DNA of 13,881 nucleotides, taken from Thoreauomyces humboldtii. Its lineage: Eukaryota; Chytridiomycota; Chytridiomycetes; Spizellomycetales; Powellomycetaceae. This document shows, in pieces, positions 7,288 to 13,881 of this stretch. The notes beneath the pieces were generated by a model. It made no database searches. It saw nothing but the letters and a program-made list of their open reading frames with translations, and had not been told where the DNA came from. Numbering within the stretch: the stretch's first letter is position 1; each line of letters opens with the position of its first letter. The stretch spans positions 1 through 13,881 of the forward strand of contig JADGJA010000615.1 of the NCBI GenBank assembly GCA_027596035.1. The letters are read 5' to 3'. The position numbers and the translations under genes are program-made.

Positions 7288-9509
7288 ATGGCAAAGAAGG
7301 GTTCCAAGAAGGGAGTCTCCATGAAGCTCACAGACTTCCTCTCCAGCGAGGGTACGTCAGGAATCAGACTCTGAGAGGTCGAGAGATCACTCGACTGAAC
7401 AATCCCGGACCTCTTTGCCAACTGATCTCTTTCTCGTTATCTTTTTGTCCGGATACAGAGTTTGGTAGCTCATGGGCCGATGATGTCGCCGACCTTCCTA
7501 GCGCACGTATGTCCCTGTTCTAGCTGGAGGAAGCTGAGAGATTGCACACTAACAACTCTCCTCACGACAATAGCCGCCTCTGCCGCTGCGCAAACCTGTA
7601 CGTTATCTGTACCATCAGAACCTCGACCCTGCAAACCCTCAGTTGTATTTGCCATCGCTAACATCGCAAGAATTTGTAGACGGCGAAGACTCCCGCGGTT
7701 ACGCTACCTATGATGCGAACGGTAAAGATGCCGACTGAGGAAGCCCGGGCAATGCCGTGCGGAACAGACCGAGCAGCTCCCTAACGACGCTTCCCATAGC
7801 CGAAGGAAACCGCCCCCAGGCACCTCTTCCCGATTCGCCTCCGTGGACGTGCTTCATCGGCAATCTCTCTTACGAGACGACCGAAGGCGATATTGGTACC
7901 CTTTTCGGAGGGCTCCAGGTGCGCGATGTGTTGCGGGACGGGGAGAAACTATGCAGGACAGGGTTCTGATGACTTTCCGTTGCACAGGTCAAGAGCGTCC
8001 GTCTTCCCACCGACCTGGAGGGCAAGCCGAAGGGTTTCGGTTACGTCGAGTTCGAGAACCGTGAATCTCTGGTCGAAGCTATGAAGCTCAACGGCGAAAG
8101 CGTCCAGAGACGTCAGATCCGCATTGATGCTGCCTCTGCCCGTAAGAGCTGGCTGCCTCTCGACGTCAAGTTCGAAAGGAAATTGTTTTGTTGACTGCTT
8201 TGCTATCCACAGCCAAGTCTGGAACCCGTGGCGGAGACTTTGACCGCCCTGACCGCTCCGAAGAGCTCGAGAGCAAGTGGAGGCGTGCTGCGCCCCCGCC
8301 GTCCGCTGCCCCCGCGCAATCCCGCTTCGGTTCCGACCGCGGAGGTTCCGACCGTGGCTTTGGTGGCGGATTCCAACGTCGCGATGAGCGACCTTCGGGC
8401 GACCGATACGGTGGAGGAGGAGGTGGTTTCGGTGACCGCGAACGATCAGGTGGATTTGGCGGAGGATTCGGTGGCGACCGTGGAGGCGACCGCGGCTTTG
8501 GAAGCGGTGGCTCGTTCCGCAACGAACGCGAAGCACCAGCTGCGACAGGTCGGTGGAATCTGGAAGCGTTCTTGACGTGTCTTCCAAACTCATCGCAATT
8601 CTTGCCATAGACCCGGCCTTCACTCGCAAGAAGCTTGTCCTCACGCCGCGCGTTGCCCCAGTTGCTGCCGCTGGCACGGAGGCCGCGGCCTCCGCCATCC
8701 CCTCTCCCACCTCCGCTACCGACGAGCACAAGAAGCCCAACCCGTTCGGTGCTGCCAAGCCCCGTGATGAAAACGAGATCATGAAGCAGGTCGAAGAACG
8801 TCGCCTTGCTCGGGAAGCCGAGAAGAAGGCAGCCGAGGAGGCTGCCAAGCAGAAGGCGGAGGAGGAGGCTGCCGCCAGGAGGAAGGAGGCTGAGGAAAAG
8901 CGTCAGCTTGAAGCCGAGAAGAAGGAAGCCGAGCGTATTGCCAAGGAGAAGAAGGATGCCGAGGACGCTGTCAAGAAAGAAGAGCTGAAGGAACAGGCCC
9001 TCAAGGATGCGGCCGAGAAGAAGGCCTCTGCCGCCGACAAGGATGCTGCCGCCACCGCTGCTCCCACGTCCGGCAAGCCTCAGAATGGAAAGGCGTTTGT
9101 TTCTCGGACAACCGGTGGACCGGCCGCGGCGCCTGCGCAGCCGCACATCTCGGAGACAGCCTCGTCTTGGAGACGCGACGGTCCCCCGGTGAAGCCCGCT
9201 GGTCGCGGCGGATTCCGTGGAGCCCGTGGCGGACGTGGAGGGGCCGCCGGAGCTGGACGTGGGGAGCGGCACGAAGAGGAAGGTCAGGGCCAGCAGCGCG
9301 CTGGCGCTGTTCCCGCCGCCCGCGGTGGACGCGGTGCCAACAACGGCACCACTCGCGGCCCCAAGCCCGTCCCCGTCGCCCTCAAGGCGCCTCCCAAGGT
9401 CGAAACTGCCAACGTGTACGACCTCCTCGAGGTAAGTTTTAGACTCGATTAGTTCCCGGACTGATCGTTTCTTAATACTGACTTTGACTCTCCCCAGGAC
9501 GCCGAGTAA
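7288..9509 (+). CDS. TIF3: Translation initiation factor eIF4B (RRM, RGG and Lys/Glu-rich coil), nine exons
   Basis: Exons 7288-7351, 7459-7506, 7574-7597, 7680-7721, 7800-7918, 7988-8141, 8213-8548, 8611-9431 and 9498-9509 join in phase to 539 residues. eIF4B binds RNA and stimulates the eIF4A helicase during 40S recruitment in the cytoplasm. The N-terminus (KKGVSMKLTDFLSSEEFGSS, then WADDVADLPSAP) is the conserved fungal eIF4B start. An RRM spans about 75-150 with RNP2 CFIGNL (77-82) and RNP1 KGFGYVEF (114-121). A Gly/Arg/Asp-rich region follows (about 180-255, DRYGGGG, GGDRGGDRG). The family motif KPNPFGAAKPRDE is at about 304-316, then a charged Lys/Glu/Ala helix (315-400), an RGG patch (about 455-505) and the end VYDLLEDAE. 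The start has a good context (ACCAAGATGG). Length is close to other fungal eIF4B proteins. A 449-codon antisense frame over it is a shadow of its codon bias. Confidence 0.93.
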
Positions 9510-9929
9510 AACCATGCACAGTTACACACATCCTTTTTCTTTCTCTTTTTTGCTTCATGTCTCATAGATTGCTGGGCGCCACCTCTTCCCGTTTACCGTT
9601 TCGGTAGTTTCCTTCGTTCGTTTTTTGAGTCTGCTTTCCTTTTTTTATTTCATTTGTGCTGAAATGTTATTCACCTTGTAATCTACGTTCATGGTTGCTT
9701 GGTTTGCATCGACGATGGTCAAGACGATGATGGGTACACGCTCGTGGATTGAGAAGGGTCACGCGTGGCGTTTCGCGTGTTTTTCCCACACACCTTTTTC
9801 TTGTGAGCAGGCTGCCTTGGTGTACCTGCAACAATACACACTTGCGAACCGGTCGATATCTACGAACGGCAAGGACATCCTGCTACACTTCCTCAGTATT
9901 GCCCAGTGACCGGCAGGATCATACGGGCG
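9510..9929. other. Intergenic: eIF4B 3' flank and promoter of the next gene
   Basis: The first 150 bp is T-rich and pyrimidine-rich (TTTTTCTTTCTCTTTTTTGC, then TTTTTTTATTTC), which fits a 3' UTR and polyadenylation region, though there is no exact AATAAA. The remainder leads to the ATG at 9930. I see no gene, RNA or repeat in it. Confidence 0.5.
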
Positions 9930-10919
9930 ATGTCATCTCACCCAGCTCCATCACCTGTATCCGGTTCGGGGGAGCCCTCCTTATCCCCACCGTCACCCTC
10001 CCCACACCACGAGCGTGTACCCATCTCGCAAACTCTCGCAGCGGAATCCCTATCTGCAGCAGCATCCGCCACGCTCGTCGCTCCCATCATCACCATCATC
10101 GATCGATCCATCTTTCTCAACGCGTCCGGCACGGAACCCCTCCTGCGAGGGCTCGCTTCGGGAACCAAGTCCTTTCTCGGTCACCCTTTGACCTTTTTCA
10201 AGCAACCCGCATGCGTCTTCATGTGGGCCGTGTACTTTGGGACCTACTGGACCGCCAACACGATACAGAGCGTCTGTGATTACGAGGGGTGGGACTGGTT
10301 CTGGCCGAAGGCCATAGGGACGAGCGTCGCCAACGTGGGACTGTGCGTCGCCAAGGATGCAACGTTCACTCGGTGGGGTTCAGCCACCCCCGAAACGATT
10401 CCTTTCTCCCTCTATCATTGCTCACGCTCTTCCCATGCAGATGGTTTGGTAACGGTGTCGCCAAACCCGTGTCGCTCACCACCTACTCCCTGTACACATC
10501 CCGAGACGTGCTGACCGTGTTCGCGTCCTTCAACCTTCCACCCATCCTGGCTCCCCGAATAGCTCAGTCGCTTCAGATCACTCAGGGACAGAGCGAGGTC
10601 CTGTCCCAGCTCCTGACGCCCTGCGCTGTCCAGCTCGTTTCGACGCCCATGCATCTCTTGGGCATGGACCTGTACAATCGACCCCACGCAACGGCACCCG
10701 AACGACGCGTGCACATCAGGGAGGAGTACATCAAGAGTACGGCGGCGCGGATAGGTGGGTTGTTTGGTCGTGACATCTGCCGGTCAGAAAATGTTGGTCT
10801 TTTGCTGAATCCATGCCTTTGCAGGACGCATCTTTGCCGCTTTTGGCATCGGAGGAGTGGCCAACCAATGGTTCAGACACGAATCCAAGGAGATGCTCAG
10901 GGAATTCCACGGGCAGTGA
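9930..10919 (+). CDS. Conserved fungal membrane protein, possible divergent mitochondrial-carrier-fold protein, three exons
   Basis: Exons 9930-10372, 10441-10754 and 10825-10919 join in phase to 283 residues, close to the usual ~300 of SLC25 carriers. After a Ser/Pro-rich start (1-30), about six hydrophobic or amphipathic helices can be placed near 43-62, 88-112, 124-142, 157-178, 204-222 and 248-267. The first, TLVAPIITIIDR, has a helix proline followed by charge. The fifth, STPMHLLGMDLYNRP, sits where carriers have PxDxxKxRxQ. The carrier signature PX[DE]XX[KR] is not intact anywhere, so transport by the usual mechanism is doubtful. Other conserved-looking motifs are KDATFTRWFG (142-151) and SRDVLTVFASFNLP (168-181). 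I do not recognise a named gene. The ATG at 9930 is chosen as the first ATG in the frame; GTG at 9906 is not a likely start in a fungus. It converges with LRRC40, with 162 bp between stops. Confidence 0.75.
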
Positions 10920-11081
10920 ATCTCACAGAACACGTGCACCGGTCAGGAAGGCAGGTCGCCTGGTCGGGGCTCCGCGCACAGGCTTGGGGCGCAACGAAAA
11001 GCGATTGGCACAGAAGTATTTAACGTGTGGAGGATACAGGTAGAACGAGTAACTAGAAGAGAAACAAGGCCTAGAGAAGCT

Positions 11082-13377
11082 CTAGTATACTGGAATTCGG
11101 TCTCGCAGATATTCCAAAATGGCATCCGTGCCTGAAACGAAGCAAATATCATTATTATCGACCTTATTTGCCGAAGCCCGGAAAAACCCACTCACCCCTT
11201 TCAACGATGTCTCGCCTGGGAACTCGGAAGGAGTTTCCGGCGATCCTGAGTACACGAAGTTTTGGCGTGAGAGCGATCCTGGGATTAATTTGCTTGATGT
11301 CATTATCGGCTACGTCCAGGACCGACAGATTGCTCATGGCGATGAGGGTTTCAGGGTCCAGAGCGGTCAAGGAGTTGCCCGTGACCAGGAGTGCCTCCAA
11401 ATTCGGGAAAGGAAACCGGTCGGGCAGGGCCACGATGCGGTTGCGACTCACGTTGAGCTCTACCAGCGAAGGCAAACGGGAGGGATCTGTCGGGTTGGTC
11501 TGGTTCGGGAAGGAGGAGAGCAGGTTGCTCGATAGGTCGAGGTAACGAAGCTCTGGAAGATCCAGCAGATGCGGGAACTCCATGATGCGGTTATGACTGA
11601 GGACCAATGTGGTGAGCGATGCGGCGAGCTGAGCGATGGCAGCAACCGGTGCTCGGGTGAAAGCATTGTGGTGGAGAAGGAGGGAGGAGGGATCAAAGGC
11701 AACGGTCGTGAAGGCTGCGGGATCGACGTCGTCATTGAGCGACTTGTGCGAGAGGTCGACCGTACGGGTGGCGGACTCTTGCGCCGAGGCGCGGACGAGA
11801 CTCGCTGCGCTGCTGCTTGAGGTCGAGCCGCCCGGTGAGGAGGCGCGAGATTGGGCAGCAGACGTAATGGTCGAGCGAGAGGGCGTCGTCGAGCGGGAGG
11901 TCGTGGCTGAAGCGATTTCTGGCGTAGTATCTGGCAAGCGCGAGATGATGCGTTAGAGGCATTGCAGCAGTCCCACCAACAAGGAAATGTGAGAACTCAC
12001 CAACAATGCGATCTCTCAGCAAAGCCAAAACCCGAGATGTTGGCCCTGTGGGGATGCCACGTAGCGGATTTCCCACGAAAAGGAAGGTGTTGATAGTCTC
12101 CAAGTTGCCCAGCTGAGGAGGTAGCTTCGAGATGTTGTTGTTGGAGATGTCGAGGCGTTTCAGCTGGATGCATCGCAAGATCGAGACGGGGAACAGATTT
12201 AACTCATTGTTGCCGATATCGAGCGTCTGCAGCTGCTCTTCCGCTGGTCGGAGGACATCGTCCCCCAAGGATCCAATGAAGTTGTGAGAAAGGTACATCT
12301 CCTTGACAACAGTAAGCGTAAGATTTAACCCCTTCTCCGGAGGAAACATGCGCAGCTTGTTGTGACGCAAGTCCAAGCGTTGTAAAGCGGGCAATTCCGC
12401 CGCATCCCCAAAAAGGTGAGAGAGGACGTTGCCGTTTGCGTCCAGGTCCATTAAAGTCGGAAATATGATAGTGGAACCACTTGCTTCTACCAACCGTGAT
12501 AGCGCGTTCTTCGCGACATTCAGATGCGTCAGAGCTCGGCACTGAGTCAGCGAAAGTGGGAGACTGGTCAACGCATTGTGGGAGGCGTCAAGGGTTGCGA
12601 GCCGGCGCATGGCCCCCAACTGCTCGGGAAGGGTCGTGAACTTGTTGTAGGACAGGTTCAGTTCGGTGATGGGAAGCCCGTAGATACCCTCCGGCAGAGT
12701 TTGCAGTGCGTTGCCCGAAACGTTCAGGATTGACAAGTTGAGCAGATCGCAAAGTTCATCCGGCAGGCTGGTGAGCATGTTGTTGCGAAGCTGATGCCGA
12801 GGGAAAGTCAGCTGATATCGTTCTCACCGCAATACGATGTCCTGCTCGAGCGCTTACATCGAGCAAGGCGAGAGCCTGGAAACCTCCGACGCGCGGGTCG
12901 ACGGTTTGTAATGCATTGTCTGCGATTACCAGGCGAACGAGATCAACAACCTGTTGGTGAAGAAGGAAGTCAAGCCAGTGTTCAGTCACACGAACAGCCT
13001 GCTTTCACGTTCGCGCCGCTGCATTATCGTTGTTACCTCCCACCAGTTGGCGCCACCGTCGTCCACTTTGTCGAAAGAATAATCTGGGGTGCGACGCTTC
13101 TGCGTTGTTTCACCGAGGTCTTCCTCCCAGAGTGCTTCAGGAATCTCAGTTAGGTTCTGATTGGACAGGTTCAGCCGGCCAGACGAACGACTTTGCACGA
13201 CCATCTTTGAGGGCATTTAGTTGACGTCTTCTATGGAACGGCAGAATGGATAAAAAGTTTGTTGCACTATACCTTCTTGATGACATTTCCAGAAGAAGCT
13301 GCGACGGGAGCTGCGTGGGTACCGAATGGAGGACGCTTGAAGCGACCCCGACTTGGCGCACCTGACCCTCGCAGCAT
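11082..13377 (-). CDS. LRRC40: Leucine-rich-repeat protein LRRC40, six exons
   Basis: Exons 13377-13273, 13204-13037, 12950-12858, 12790-12001, 11930-11196 and 11131-11082 join in phase to 646 residues (animal LRRC40 is about 600). The opening SSGRLNLSNQNLTEIP, a following NWWE and VRLVIADNAL match the LRRC40 N-terminus. About 20 LRRs follow with the LPxxLxxLxxLxxLxLSxNxL pattern (MLTSLPDELCDLLNLSIL, RLDISNNNISKLPPQLGNL). A Ser/Thr-rich linker at about 390-435 splits two LRR blocks. The second block starts TRTVDLSHKSLND and ends NSFRVPRRDI..TDAILEYLRDRIP, the diagnostic C-terminus. LRRs are protein-binding scaffolds; the cellular role of LRRC40 is poorly defined. Exon 1 is the least certain part: its intron runs GTATAG..CAAAG, with a weak donor and a CTAAAT branch. 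An alternative start is the ATG at 13216, which would drop 35 residues. Confidence 0.9.
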
Positions 13378-13658
13378 TAGCGGAAGTCGTGAGAGACGTA
13401 AAGAAGTACCAAGGAAAGTTCCTCAGTAACAAGCGGAGATCAACGACGACTGAAGACGATGGCGATGAGCAGTATCTCGGCACAGTCTTTCGGAACAGGG
13501 ATCGAACTGCAACAACCTGCCCGAATGACGGTGAGTATGTGCAGGCTACGCTGGGTGGGAGGGAAGGAAAAAGATGTAGAGCGTTTCTAGCTAAGGAATG
13601 TCTCGATGGTCTTCGACGAGGGGAGGCAAGGACTTGACGAGGAGAGACAGGGGAAAGG
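13378..13658. promoter_or_regulatory. 281-bp divergent spacer between LRRC40 and the right-edge frame
   Basis: This spacer should hold the LRRC40 promoter and, if the plus-strand frame to the right is real, a shared bidirectional promoter. It has no TATA box. A 169-codon minus-strand frame across it has no domain and probably arises by chance. Confidence 0.3.
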
Positions 13659-13881
13659 ATGCGACGTTGCTTCGGCCTGCTCAATGAAGAACGCACGCCA
13701 CCATTCCGAGGTCGGATTTCCATCACTAGCGCGGGGAGTGGCTGCGCACTCCATCACTTTCCCGGCCCACTTGTGCGCCTGCGGCGAATGGCGATCGACC
13801 CTGACATCGAGCTTGCAGACCGCAAACGTCTAGTGGCACTGGTGGCACAGCACATCTCCGTCACATACATGCTCGTACTTC
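13659..13881 (+). CDS. Possible 5' end of an unidentified gene, cut by the window edge
   Basis: A frame opens after a TGA at 13635, has an ATG at 13659 with A at -3, and stays open for 74 codons to the last base. It begins MRRCFGLLNEERTPPFRG and later contains MAIDPDIELADRKRLVALVA, where a second ATG at 13779 could be the true start. The charged then helical composition of the last 30 residues looks protein-like. I recognise no family, an intron may interrupt it, and a stop-free run of this length can arise by chance at this base composition. Confidence 0.3.
   Translation, partial: MRRCFGLLNEERTPPFRGRISITSAGSGCALHHFPGPLVRLRRMAIDPDIELADRKRLVALVAQHISVTYMLVL

Noticed and set aside
8166..9515. 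449-codon open frame on the minus strand
   Set aside because: It lies wholly antisense to eIF4B exons 7-9 and has a biased Ser/Arg/Leu/Gly composition that mirrors the Lys/Glu/Ala and RGG codons of the sense strand. The sense gene has domains and consistent introns.
13217..13726. 169-codon minus-strand frame upstream of LRRC40
   Set aside because: No domain, Ser/Arg-rich composition, and it is out of frame with the LRRC40 exons; best explained as chance in promoter and leader sequence.
1..13881. Transposon, tRNA or rRNA genes
   Set aside because: Reading both strands I saw no transposase, reverse transcriptase, terminal repeats, tRNA cloverleaf with A/B boxes, or rRNA-like sequence. A covariance-model scan would be decisive and was not possible.

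Overview
This is a nuclear fungal locus. Five genes can be modelled exon by exon, and they need 26 short introns of about 61-107 nt with GT..AG ends. Many introns carry a CTAAC/CTGAC-like branch site. This density, the mid-50s GC content by eye, and the gene content (eIF4B of the fungal RRM plus RGG type, an LRRC40 orthologue, a conserved fungal membrane protein) point to an intron-rich fungus. A basidiomycete or an early-diverging (chytrid-like) lineage both fit; the two-membrane-segment sensor gene leans me slightly towards the latter. This is inference: I could not compare with any genome.

Layout. 1-1529: no convincing gene; two perfect palindromes, a degenerate ~160-180 bp tandem repeat and a possible spliced gene remnant. 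1530-3899 (minus): an 11-exon gene for a two-helix membrane sensor with a ~355-residue outer domain, a HAMP-like segment and no visible output domain. 4292-6158 (minus): a secreted-then-anchored single-pass membrane protein with a Ser/Thr/Pro/Ala-rich ectodomain and a long Pro/Arg/Gln-rich cytosolic tail that carries a 75-bp in-frame tandem repeat. 6159-7287: a 1.1 kb divergent intergenic region with a telo-box and a 12-bp palindrome. 7288-9509 (plus): translation initiation factor eIF4B, nine exons. 9930-10919 (plus): a conserved membrane protein that looks like a divergent six-helix, mitochondrial-carrier-fold protein. 11082-13377 (minus): leucine-rich-repeat protein LRRC40, six exons, convergent with the previous gene. 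13659-13881 (plus): an open frame running off the window, divergent from LRRC40.

These genes are not an operon, and most are unrelated housekeeping genes. The one pairing worth attention is the two surface-membrane genes at 1530-6158. They lie head to tail 392 bp apart: one looks like a ligand sensor without an output domain, the other is a single-pass protein with a tail rich in docking and phosphorylation-type motifs. A functional link is conjecture. All exon joins were made by hand from splice signals and phase continuity; transcripts would settle them.
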